NCBI GenBank assembly: GCA_949752795.1
Contig: OX457061.1
Span: 126,695,530-126,759,529, forward strand
Direction: 5' to 3'
DNA: 64,000 bases
From: Hyperoodon ampullatus
Taxonomy: Eukaryota > Chordata > Mammalia > Artiodactyla > Ziphiidae
Of this stretch, positions 12,401 to 22,787 are shown in pieces. Under the pieces are notes generated by a model. It worked only from the letters and a program-made list of their open reading frames with translations. It ran no database searches and had not been told where the DNA came from. Every line of letters begins with the position of its first letter. Position 1 is the stretch's first letter. The translations under genes and the position numbers were made by a program.

Positions 12401-13038
12401 GTGTGAACTTTATTTCATTTGATGTTATCCTAAACGTCCCTTAAAGTATCTTCACTTTTTAAAATTCTGTTTTCATTTTGCTGCTCTGTCTAGGTGAGTT
12501 CCATTGTTTGGTCCTCCAGCTCGTTGATTCATTCTTCTACCGCAGCCAGTCTGCTTGCTCTTCAATCCTCTAGTGTGTTTTTCAGTTCAGTTATAACTCT
12601 TGTTTGGTACTTTCTTATATTTTTTATCTCTTTGTTAAAGTTCTCACTGTGTTCATCCATCCTTCTCCTGAGTTCAGTGAGCACTTTTGTGACTATTACT
12701 TTGAGCTTTTTACCAGTTAAATTGCTTATCTCCACTCCTTTTAGTTCTTTTTCTGAGGTTTTGTCTTGTTCTTTCAATTGAAACATTTTCCTGTGTCTCC
12801 TCATTTTGCCTAACTCTCTGTGTTTGTTTCTATGTTTAGATAAATCAGTTATCTCTCCCAGTCTTGAAGATGTGGACTAGGTAGATTTCCTATGGACTCA
12901 GAAGCACCTGCCTGCCCACCTGAGCCAGATGCTCATGTGATGTACCCTATGAAGGCTGCACATGCCCCCCTGTGTGGTGGGGACACAGCTGCTGCTGTGG
13001 GACACTATTGGGCAGTGCTGGCCCCCAGGCCAGCTTTA

Positions 13039-13704
13039 TTTTTTTTTATTTTTAAAATTTTTTATTGGAGTGTAGTTGATTTATAATGTTGTGTTAGTTT
13101 CAGGTGTACAGCAAAGTGAGTCAGTTATACATGTACATATATCCACTCTTTTTTAGATTCTTTCCCATACAGGTCATTACAGAATATTGAGTAGAGGTCC
13201 CTGTGCCATACAGTAGGTCCCTATTGTTTATCTATTTTATATATAGCAGTGTTATATGTCAATCCCAATCTCCCAATTTATCTCTCCTCACCCATCCCCT
13301 GGTAGCCTTAAGTTTGTAGTCTACATCTGTGACTCTATTTCTGTTTTGTAAGTAAGTTCATTTTTCTCATTTTTTAAGATTCTACATATAAGTGATACCG
13401 TATGATATTTGTCTTCCTGTGTCTCACTTTCTTCATTCAGTATGACAACCTCTAGGTCCATCCATGCTGCTGCAAATGGCATTATTTTGTTCTTTTTTAT
13501 GGCTGAGTAATATTCCACTGTATATATGTGCCACATCTTCTTTATCCATTCCTCTGTTGATGGACATTTAGGTTGTTTCCATGTCCTGGCTATTGTAAAT
13601 AGTGCTGCAATGAACGTTGCAGTGCATGTATCTTTTCAAATTATGGTTTTCTTTGGGTATATGCCTAGGAGAAAAGATACATGCACCCCAATGTTCGTTG
13701 CAGA
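13039..13704 (-). mobile_element. L1 3' end with short terminal inversion
   Basis: Antisense L1 3'UTR and ORF2 end ('ggagtgtagttgatttataa') run to about 13670. The last 35 bp ('gaaaagatacatgcacccc') are inverted and repeat the complement of 13604-13636. The target-site duplication 'ccagcttta' is at 13030-13038 and 13705-13713. The fold-back end is the mark of a short twin-priming event. Confidence 0.8.
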
Positions 13705-14090
13705 CCAGCTTTAAAGCCCACCTGTGACTGCTGAGTGTGCTGCTGGGCAGGGCTATCTCTGGACTTGCTGTGAGGCCTTGGCTGAGGTGTATGTGTGGGC
13801 AAGGCTCCCAGGGGGGTGTGCTCACTGGGGCTAGCAGGTTAGAGGGATAACAATATTGTGCCCATCAGCAAGGCATTGGCGAGGTAGCCTGAGATGCAGC
13901 AATGGCTCTTGCCAGTGTCTTGGTCCCTGGGGAGCATCCCACATGGTTCCTGCCTTTCCCGCAGATGCTTTAAAATTGATAAGTGGGTCTCTTTCACATA
14001 GGGTCCATATGTTCTTTTCAATCTGATGTTTTTGTGCTGGTTTTGGGGTTAAGTGAGTCTGTGCATGGGCACTTTAAAAATGAGTTTTCT

Positions 14091-14584
14091 TTCTATGTCT
14101 GACTTAATTCACTCAGTATAGCAATCTCTAGGTCCATCCATGTTGCTGCAAATGGCATTATTTCATTCTTTTTAATGGCCGAGTAATAGTCTATTGTATA
14201 TATATACCACACCTTCTTTATCCATTCCTCTGTTGATGGACATTTAGGTTGCTTCCATGTCTTGGCTGTTGTAAACAGTGCTGCAAGACTCACAGACTTA
14301 GAGAACGAACTTATGGTTACCAGGTGGAAAAGGTGAGGGGAAAGGATAGTTAGGGAGTTTGGGATTGACATGTAACCACTGCTATGTTTAAAATGGATAA
14401 CCAACAAGGACCTACTGTATAGCACCAGGAACTCTGCTTAATATTATATAACAACCTAAATGGGAAATGATTTTGAAAAAGAATAGATACATGTATATGT
14501 ATAACTGAATCACTTTGCTGTACACCTGAAACTATCACAACATTGTTAATCAACTGTAGTCCAATATAAACTAAGAAGTTTTAA
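14091..14584 (+). mobile_element. Twin-primed L1 3' end
   Basis: The left part (to about 14286) is antisense ORF2 end. The right part is sense 3'UTR ('caggaactctgcttaatat' onward) ending in an A-rich tail. A 15-bp duplication 'aaaaatgagttttct' flanks it at 14076-14090 and 14585-14599. This is a 5' inversion from twin priming. Confidence 0.88.
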
Positions 14585-15004
14585 AAAAATGAGTTTTCTG
14601 TTCCCTGCAGTACTATTGTTGTCCTGGATGTATTCCTCACTGGTTTTCAAACCCAGGTGTTTGGGGGCTCATCTCTGCAAGATCTAGTGGTTGGGCTGCC
14701 TGATGTGGAAATGGAATCCTTCATTCCTCAAGGAAAAGATCCACACTTTTGTGATACCCCCTGATTGTGGATCACCGTGGCTGGGCTGTGGTTTTTTCCT
14801 TGGCAAACTGTATCTCTGCCTCTTCTACCCATCCTGATGCTGCCCTTTTACCCTTTGCTGTGGAGGCTATGTTCCTTCAGTTTTTAGTTCCCTTTTCAAG
14901 GGAATTATTGCATATGTAGTTGTAGATTTCTTGTGTCCTTGGGAGGAAGTGAGTTCAGGACCTTCCTATGCTGCCATCTTGAACCCTCTCTCCGTCACTC
15001 TTTA

Positions 15005-15225
15005 CTGCTTTTTGGGCCAAATTAATTATAAGGAAGTACTGATTCTTCAGATGTCAGCTCAACCATTAAACCTTTAGGAAAGCCACTCTTGATCTCTGTG
15101 CCATTTGTCATATTTATGATTTAAATTTTTTGTGTAATTATTTGATTATGTCTGTCTTGTCCACCAGGTTGTTCTTTGAAGTTCATTACCATTAATGTTT
15201 TTGTTCATTCTCTTTGTTGTAAGAT
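15005..15225 (+). repeat. L2 3' end upstream of DDX60L start exon
   Basis: L2 tail phrases are present ('cagatgtcagctcaacca', 'tgtctgtcttgtccacca'). The same L2 lies just upstream of the DDX60 start exon at 61.45-61.88 kb, so it was there before the genes duplicated. Confidence 0.65.
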
Positions 15226-15260
15226 TAAGTGCATTTCTTATTTTTCTTCTTTTTTCCAAG

Positions 15261-15370
15261 GGTGCCATTTACATCAAATATAGTCATTTGAGAGGTGCCA
15301 AAATAAAAGACATTAGCCATATTTAATAATTGTCTGCTTTATTCTAAGGCTGAAGTAGCAACAACAATGG
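15261..15370 (+). pseudogene. DDX60L: DDX60L exon with start codon
   Basis: The exon follows 'ttttttccaag' and ends ATGG|gtaattttca, with ATG at 15367-15369. The DDX60 start exon at 61911-62014 has the same ATGG|gtaatttt junction. Only four coding bases lie here. This exon alone looks undamaged. Confidence 0.8.
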
Positions 15371-15548
15371 GTAATTTTCAGTCTTTGACATTTATAGTTT
15401 ATAAAACCACAATCTTGTAACACACTCAGATTCAACATTGTTAAAAATAATTGGATTGCCATCTCTCCTTTCCCTAACAATAACTAAATTATATATATAT
15501 TTATTTAAAAAGTATTGATGGTTCCAAATAATCCTTTTTTTTTTTTAG

Positions 15549-15618
15549 GACCAGAAGATCATGCAGTATTTTTCAGGAAAATGACAAAGTTAATTTTGAG
15601 TGAAATGCCAAAAGCTAG
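15549..15618 (+). pseudogene. DDX60L: DDX60L second coding exon (70 nt)
   Basis: It lies between 'ttttttttttag' and 'gtaagtac'. After ATGG the frame reads GPEDHAVFFRKMTKLILSEM and continues PKA. The DDX60 exon at 62191-62260 is also exactly 70 nt. DHAVFFR and M-T-x-LIL match DDX60L, not DDX60. The exon itself is open with intact splice sites. Confidence 0.9.
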
Positions 15619-15839
15619 GTAAGTACTTTTGAAATGAAAAATAAAGTGCTGTGAAATTTTCTGTTCTGTGTATCCATGTTATCTGTAGAGTGATGTACAT
15701 ATAAATGATCATTCAATATACTTATTTGGAGCAACTTGATGATGGTGGGATAACATTTTAACTCTAGCTGTCAACAGGTGTCATTGACTAGACTGTTCCT
15801 TAAATCAGTCAGATTTCTGAAGCATGCAGATACATCACA

Positions 15840-16080
15840 TATGTCTGTGTCCAGAGTAACAGCCTTAGAATCAGATATTCTCAAGTTCAAATCCTGGCCC
15901 TGCCTCTTAACACTGGGTATATTGTTTTGCCTCTCTGAGCCCAGTGTTCTTTATTATAAAATAGTGATTGCACTACCTCTTTATGAAGGATAGCTATAAT
16001 GCTGCAATGAGATTATATTTGAAGGTCATAGCAGACTTCCTGTTACTAACTAAGTACTCAACAAAGAGTAGCTATTGATG
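15840..16080 (+). repeat. MIR SINE in DDX60L intron
   Basis: MIR core phrases are visible ('caagttcaaatcctggccc', 'ctctgagcccagtgttc', 'aagtactcaacaaagagtag'). A MIR occupies the matching intron of DDX60 at about 63.5-63.72 kb. Confidence 0.75.
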
Positions 16081-16209
16081 ATGACTACGAGGACAGTGAT
16101 GATAATAACAATAATAGTAATAATAACAACAACAATAGCAACAGTGTCCTTATGGAAAGTATAATCTAAAATCCATAATCTTTATTTTAAATGGTTGATT
16201 TTTATTTTA

Positions 16210-16518
16210 TTTTATTAAAAAATTTTCTGTTTTTTTTTTTTTTTTTTTTTTTGGCTGCATTGGGTCTTCGTTGCTGCGCGTGGGCTTTCTCTAGCTGCGG
16301 CGAGCTGGAGCTACTCTTCATTGTGCTGCGCGGACTTCTTATTGCGGTGGCTTCTTTTGTTGTGGAGCACGGGCTGTAGGCGCTCGGGCTTCAGTAGTTG
16401 TGGCACACGGGCTTAGTTGCTCTGTGCAGCATGTGGGATCTTCCCGGACAAGGGCTCGAACCCATGTCCCCTGCATTGGCAGGCAGATTCTTAACCACTG
16501 CGCCACCAGGGAAGTCCC
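16210..16518 (-). mobile_element. Long CHR-type SINE at a splice acceptor
   Basis: The antisense SINE runs from a T-rich tail ('ggctgcattgggtcttcgtt') to 'ccaccagggaagtccc'. A 14-bp duplication 'tgatttttatttta' lies at 16196-16209 and 16519-16532. The right copy abuts the AG acceptor of the exon starting at 16534. Confidence 0.9.
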
Positions 16519-16533
16519 TGATTTTTATTTTAG

Positions 16534-16726
16534 ATATTCCAGTTTATCAAATGATTTTGTTGAATCTAATTTTTTTGTGTGATTGATGGAGATTCTTTGC
16601 TTTTCACATGCTTATATGAGAAATCAGTCAATGGGGACCGTAGCTTCTTCTACTTCGTTGAATGCTCTCTTGCGGATCTTATGAGAAATGAAGGACAATT
16701 TGCCATAGTTCTCTTCAGATAGTATT
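16534..16726 (+). pseudogene. DDX60L: DDX60L third coding exon, broken
   Basis: The frame reads YSSLSNDFVESNFFV, then TGA at 16580-16582. A 2-base insertion (tg) moves the frame; beyond it the read-through resumes family sequence (GDSLL, FFYFVEC, DLM, GQFAIVLF). About two codons are also missing mid-exon relative to family members. At about 16727 the sequence changes to antisense L1, so the exon end and its donor are gone. VESNFFV and FVEC are DDX60L-type; DDX60 here has VESEFFL and LVER. Confidence 0.92.
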
Positions 16727-18300
16727 AAAGCAATAGCCAGTGCTTCCAGTATGATGTTTAAAAGGAGTGGTGAGGGCTTCCCTGGTGGTGCAGTGGTTGG
16801 GGGTCCGCCTGCCGATGCAGGGGACACGGGTTCGTGACCTGGTCCGGGAAGATCCCACATGCCGCGGAGCGGCTGGGCCCGTGAGCCATGGCCACTGAGC
16901 CTGCACGTCCGGAGCCTGTGCTCCGCAACGGGAGAGGCCACAACAGTGAGAGGCCCGCGTACCGAAAAAAAAAAAAAAAAAGGAGTGGTGAGATGGGGCA
17001 TCCTTTCCTTGTAGCTGATGTTAGTGGGAAAGCTTCGAGTGTCTTCAGTATAATGTTTGCTGTAGGTTTTGTACATGGTCTTTAGCAAGTTGAGGAAGTT
17101 CCCTTCTACTCCTAGTTTACTGAGAGGTTTTTTTTTTAATCATGAATGGGTGTTGAATTTCGTCAAAAGCTTTCTTTTCATCTATTTATATGATTATGTG
17201 ATTTTTCTTCTTCAGCCTGTTGATGTGATGGATTACAATTAATTTTTGAATTTTGAGTCATCCTTGCATAGCTGGGATAAGTCCCACTTGGTCGTGGAGT
17301 CTAAATCTTTTTATGCTTTGTTGGATTTGATTTGCTATTATTTTGTTGAGGATTCTTGCATCTATATTCATGAGAGATGTTGGTCTGTAGTTTTCTTTTC
17401 TTGTGATGTCTTTGCCTGTTTTGATATTAGGGTAATGCTGACTTCATAGAATGAATTAGGATGTGTTTCCTCTGCTTCTGTCCTCTGAAAGAGATTTTAG
17501 AGAATCGGTATAATTTTTTCCTTAAGTGTTTGGTAGAATTCACCAGTGAACCCATCTGCATCTGTTGTTTTCTATTTTGTAATGTTATTAATTATTGATT
17601 CAGTTTCTTAATAGAGGCCTATTCATATTGCCTATTTCTTCTTGTGTGAGTTTCGGAAGATTGTGTCTTTCAAGAGGTTGGTCCAGTTCATCTAGGTTAT
17701 CAGATTTGTTGATGTAGAGTTGTTCATAGTATTCTGTGATTATCCTACTATGTCCATAGGATTGTAGTGATGTCCCCTCTTTCATTTCTGATATTAGTAA
17801 TTTTTGTCCTGTCTCTTTTTCTTAGTTAGCCTGGCTAGAGGCTTGTCAATTTCTTTGAACTTTTCAAAGAACCAGTTCTTGGTTTTATGGATTTCGTCTA
17901 CTAATATCCTGTTTTCAACCTCATTGATTTCTGCTGTAATTCTTATTATTTTCTTTTTTAATTTTGGATTTATTTTGCTCTTCTCTTTCTAGTTTTCTAA
18001 GGTAGAGACTTGGATTATTGATTTTAGATTTTTCTTCTTTTCTAATATATGCATTTAATACTATAAATTTTCTTCTAAGCACTGTTTTCACTGCATTTCA
18101 CAAATTTTGATGTTATATTTTTACTTTCATTTAGTTCAAAATATTCTAAAATTTCTCATGAGATATCTTCTTTGGTCCATGTGTTGTTTAATATCCATGT
18201 ATTTTGGGATTTTCCAGTTATCTTTCTGTTATTAATTTCTAGTTTAATTCCATTTTCATCTGAGAGCAGATATTGTATGATTATAGACCGATGTCTTTTT
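16727..18300 (-). mobile_element. L1 ORF2 fragment cutting the DDX60L exon
   Basis: Antisense ORF2 text begins abruptly ('cagtatgatgtttaaaagga', 'ggtgagatggggcatccttt') without poly-T or 3'UTR and runs to about 18300 ('ctgagagcagatattgtatg'). It lacks the normal L1 3' end at the exon breakpoint, so a deletion or rearrangement probably followed insertion. No usable ORF remains. Confidence 0.8.
16775..16980 (+). mobile_element. CHR-type SINE
   Basis: A sense copy with a poly-A tail lies in the L1. The perfect duplication 'aaaggagtggtgag' flanks it, indicating recent insertion. Confidence 0.95.
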
Positions 18301-18593
18301 AATTCTTTGAAAATTAAAATTAAAATCTCTTAACTTACTTTAAAGGCTACTTTACTTAAAATAAAGCATATCATCATAGAAAATACAGATTTGCAGAAAA
18401 TATATAACCCATAATCTCAGTACTCAAAGAGAACCATTCTTCATTTTCCAACACTTTATTATAAAAATTTGCAAACATAAAAAGTTGTAAGACTGTGTAG
18501 CAAATATCCACAGCCCCACCATCTAAATCCTATGATTTTATTATATTTGCTTCACATATATCTATAAATTTTCTATGCCTCTATTCACCTATC
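18301..18593. other. Unassigned AT-rich intronic sequence
   Basis: No exon or named repeat was recognised between two L1 copies. It may be remaining DDX60L intron. Confidence 0.4.
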
Positions 18594-18604
18594 AGTCATT
18601 TTTT

Positions 18605-20620
18605 AGCATCTTTATTGGAGCATAATTGCTTTACAATGGTATGTTAGTTTCTGCTTTATAACAAAGTGAATAAGTTATACATATACATATGTCCCCATAT
18701 CTCTTCCCTCTTGCATCTCCCTCCCTCCCACCCTCCCTATCCCACCCCTCTAGGTGGTCACAAAGCACTGAGCTGATCTCCCTGTGCTACGCGGCTGCTT
18801 CCCACTAGCTATCTATTTTACGTTTGGTAGTGTATATATGTCCAAGCCACTCTCTCACTTTGTCACAGCTTACCCTTCCCCCTCCCCATATCCTCAAGTC
18901 CATTCTCTAGTAGGTCTGTGTCTTTATTCCTGTCTTACCCCTAGGTTCTTCATGACATTTTTTTTTCTTAAATTTCATATATATGTGTCAGCATACAGTA
19001 TTTGTCTTTCTCTTTCTGACTTACTTCACTCTGTATGACAGACTCTAGGTCCATCCACCTCACTACATATAACTCAATTTCGTTTCTTTTTATGGCTGAG
19101 TAATATTCCATTGTATATATGTGCCACATCTTCTTTATCCATTCATCTGTTGATGGACACTTAGGTTGCTTCCATGTCCTGGCTATTGTAAATAGTGCTG
19201 CAGTGAACACTGTGGTACATGACTCTTTTTGAATTATGGTTTTCTCAGGATATATTCCCAGTAGTGGGATTGCTGGGTCATATGGTAGTTCTATTTGTAG
19301 TTTTTTAAGGAACCTCCGTACTGTTCTCCATAGTGGCTGTATCAACTTACATTCCCACCAGCAGTGCAAGAGTGTTCCCTTTTCTCCACAGCCTCTCCAG
19401 TATTTATTGTTTCTAGATTTTTTGATGATGGCCATTCTGACTGGTGTGAAATGATATCTCATTGTAGTTTTGACTTGCATTTCTCTAATGATTAATGATG
19501 TTGAGCATTCTTTTGTGTGTTTGTTGGCAATCTGTATATCTTCTTTGGAGAAATGTCTATTTAGGTCTTCTGCCCATTTTTGGATTGGGTTGTTTGTTTT
19601 TTTGTTATTGAGCTGCATGAGCTGCTTGTAAATTTTGGAGATTAATCCTTTGTCAGTTTCTTCAATTGCAAATATTTTCTCCCATTCTGAGGGTTGATAC
19701 AAATAGATGGAAAGATATACCATGTTCTTGGATTGGAAGAATCAATATTGTGATAATGACTCTACTACCCAAAGCAATCTACAGATTCAATGCAATCCCT
19801 ATCAAACTACCACTGGCATTTTTCACAGAACTAGAACAAAAAATTTCACAATTTATATGGAAACACAAAAGACCCCGAATAGCCAAAGCAATCTTGAGAA
19901 CAAAAATGGAGCTGGAGGAATCAGGCTCCCTGACTTCAGACTATACTACAGAGCTACAGTAATCAAGACAGTATGGTACTGGCACAAAAACAGAAATATA
20001 GATCAATGGAACAGGATAGAAAGCCCAGAGATAAACCCACGCACATGTGGTCACCTTATCTTTGATAAAGGAGGCAAGAATATACAGTGGAGAAAAGATA
20101 GCCTCTTTAATAAGTGGTGCTGGGAAAACTGGACAGGTACATGTAAAAGTATGAGATTAGAACACTCCCTAGGGGCTTCCCTGGTGGCGCAGTGGTTGGG
20201 AGTCTGCCTGCTGATGCAGGGGACGCGGGTTTGTGCCCCGGTCCGGGAGGATCCCACATGCCGCGGAGCGGCTGGGCCCGTGAGCCATGGCCGCTGAGCC
20301 TGCACGTCCGGAGCCTGTGCTCCGCAATGGGAGAGGCCACAACAGTGAGAGGCCCACGTACCGCAAAAAAAAAAAAAGAACACTCCCTAACACCATACAC
20401 AAAAATAAGCTCAAAATGGATTAAAGACCTAAATGTAAGGCCAGAAACTATCAAACTTTTAGAGGAAAACATAGGCAGAACACTTTATGACATAAATCAC
20501 AGCAAGATCCTTTTTGACCCACCTCCTAGAGAAATGGAAATAAAAACAAAAATAAACAAATAGGACCTAATGAAACTTAAAAGCTTCTGCACAGCAAAGG
20601 AAACCATAAAGAAGACCAAA
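18605..20620 (-). mobile_element. Young twin-primed L1 with inversion
   Basis: The left 1.1 kb is antisense L1 3'UTR and ORF2 end, including a 251-codon open - frame at 18968-19723 (ORF2p C-terminus: [25 protein letters not shown]). At 19696/19697 orientation flips. The right 0.9 kb is sense ORF2 ([25 protein letters not shown]) up to 'ccataaagaagaccaaaag', which is where the antisense part begins in an intact L1. The duplication 'agtcatttttt' is at 18594-18604 and 20621-20631. A CHR SINE interrupts the right arm. Confidence 0.92.
20172..20377 (+). mobile_element. CHR-type SINE
   Basis: It is a sense copy with duplication 'agaacactcccta', inserted in the inverted arm of the L1, so it is younger than that L1. 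Confidence 0.95.
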
Positions 20621-21871
20621 AGTCATTTTTTTAAGAGGGTGGAGAGGGACACTTTTCAAAGTAAGTTGCAGATACTACATTTTACTTTTAAACATTTCAC
20701 CATGTATCGTTAACTAGAGTTCAATATTTCTAGGGGTTTTTTTTCTTTGAGGTAAAATTTACATGAAATGAAATGTTCAAACCTTAAATATACCATTCGA
20801 TGAGTCTTGACAAATGAACGCCAGTGTAGCCCAAGCTCGTATCAAGCTGTAGAACACCACCATCCCAGGAGCATGTTCTATTAAGCCCCTGCTTTGTCTC
20901 TTCTCACTTACCCCCAGAAACAATTGCTGTTTAGACCTCGTCCTACCACATGTTAGTTTTGCCTGTTCTTTTAGAACTTTTAATAAGTGGATATTTACAG
21001 TATAAGCTCTTTGTGTAAAGCTTCCTTCACTCAGCATAATATTTTTGAGACTCATTAATTTTGTCACGTGTCTCAGTACTTTGTTCTTTTAATCAGTGCT
21101 GAGCAGTGTTCTCTTGTACACATGTACTACAGTTTCTTTATCCATTCTGCTGTGGAAGGATACTTGGGTTCTTTCTATATTTTGCCTATTATGAATAAAG
21201 CTACTATGCATACTTACATTCAAGATTTGGGGCATACATTTTCATTTTCCATGTTCACGTGTCTGAGTTTGTAATTGCTATGTCACAGATCAGATGTATA
21301 TTTAGTTTTATTTAAAAAAAAAAAACACTGTCAAAACTTTCCCCAAATTGGCTGTGCCACTTTGCCCTCCATCTAACAATGAATGAGAGTTCTACATACT
21401 TTAAAATGCTTGTATTTTCAGTCTAGCCATTCTGGTGGGTGTGTAGTGTTATGTTGTTGTGGTTTTAGTTTGCATTTACCTAATGGCTGATGATATTGTG
21501 TGCTTTTTCCAAGTGCTTGTTGTCCATCCGTGTATCTTCACTTGTGAAGCATCTGCTCAAATCTTTTGACCATTTTTAATTGGATTCTTTATATTTTTAT
21601 TATTGAGTTGTAGGAGTTCTTAATATATTCTGGATACAATCCCTAGTCACAGATAGGCATACCTCGAAGAAATTGGGGGTTCATTTCCAGATCATTGCAA
21701 TAAGTGAATATCACAATAAATGAGTGTGAGAATGTCTTGGTTTCTCAGTGCACACAAAAGTTATGCTCATACTGTACTGTAGTCTGTTAATTGTGTAATA
21801 GCATTATGCCTACAAAAACAATATTCATACCTTAATTAAAAATACTTTATTGATTAAAAATGCTAACCATC

Positions 21872-22080
21872 GGGCTTCCCTGGTGGCGCAGTGGTTGAGA
21901 GTCCGCCTGCCGATGCAGGGGACGCAGGTTCGTGCCCCGGTCCGGGAGGATCCCACGTGCCGCGGAGCGGCTGGGCCCGTGAGCCATGGCCGCTGAGCCT
22001 GCGCGTCCGGAGCCTGTGCTCCGCAACGGGAGAGGCCACAGCAGTGAGAGGCCCGCATACCGCAAAAAAAAAAAAAAAAA
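21872..22080 (+). mobile_element. CHR-type SINE in Tigger1
   Basis: A sense copy with the long clean duplication 'aaaaatgctaaccatc' on both sides. Confidence 0.96.
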
Positions 22081-22467
22081 AAATGCTAACCATCATTTTA
22101 GCCTTTAGAGAGTCATAATCTTTTTGCTGGCAGAGGGTCTTGCCTCAGTGTTGGTGGCTGCTGACTGATCAAGGTGATGGTTGCAGAAGGCTGGGGTGAC
22201 TGCAGCAATTTCTTAAAATAAGACAACAAGGAAGTTTGCAGCATCGAATTGACTCTTCCTTTCATGAACAATTTCTCTGTAGCATGAGATGCTGTTTGAT
22301 AGTATCTTACAGGAGAACTTCTTTCAAAATTGGAGTCAGTCCTCTAAAACCCTGCCTCTGTTTCATCAACTAGGTTTATGTAATATTCTAAATGCTTTGT
22401 TGCCATTGCAACAACCTTCACAGCATCTTCACCAAGAGTAAATTCCATCTCAAGAAACCACTTTCGG

Positions 22468-22787
22468 GACTTCCCTGGTGGTCCAGTGGTAAAGAATCCG
22501 CCTTCCAATGCAGGGAACGCAGGTTCGATCCCTGGTCGGGGAACTAAGATCCCACATGCTGCGGGGCAACTAAGCCCAAGCGCCACAAACTACAGAGCCC
22601 ACGCACCATGGAGACAGTGTGCCACAACTAGAGAGAGAAAACCCGCCTGCCACAACTGGAGAGAAGCCTGCGCGCCACAACAAAGAGCCCGCACACTGCA
22701 ACGAAAGAGCTCACATGCCGTAACTAAGACCCGATGCAGCCAAAAAGAATAAATAAATAAATATAAAAAATAAATTTGTAAAAAAGA
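22468..22787 (+). mobile_element. Long CHR/Bov-tA-like SINE in Tigger1
   Basis: It opens 'gggacttccctggtggtcca', has 'aggttcgatccctggtcgg', then the extended body with repeated 'gccacaac' motifs and a TAAATAAATA-rich tail. The duplication is 'accactttc' / 'accgctttc'. Confidence 0.92.

Larger units (their letters stand above)
7440..14996 (-). mobile_element. Near full-length L1, antisense, with nested insertions
   Basis: On the + strand the order is reversed L1: 3'UTR and ORF2 end from about 7455, ORF2 reverse transcriptase and endonuclease regions to about 11.6 kb, ORF1 at about 11.9-12.8 kb and 5'UTR to 'ccatcttgaaccctctctcc' near 14996. Remnant - frames include ORF2 end (8863-9120, [18 protein letters not shown]), RT region (10148-10477, with [13 protein letters not shown]) and ORF1 coiled coil (12562-12804). 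Many stops and frameshifts make it inactive. Two CHR SINEs and two younger L1 3' ends interrupt it. Without them it would be about 6 kb. Confidence 0.9.
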
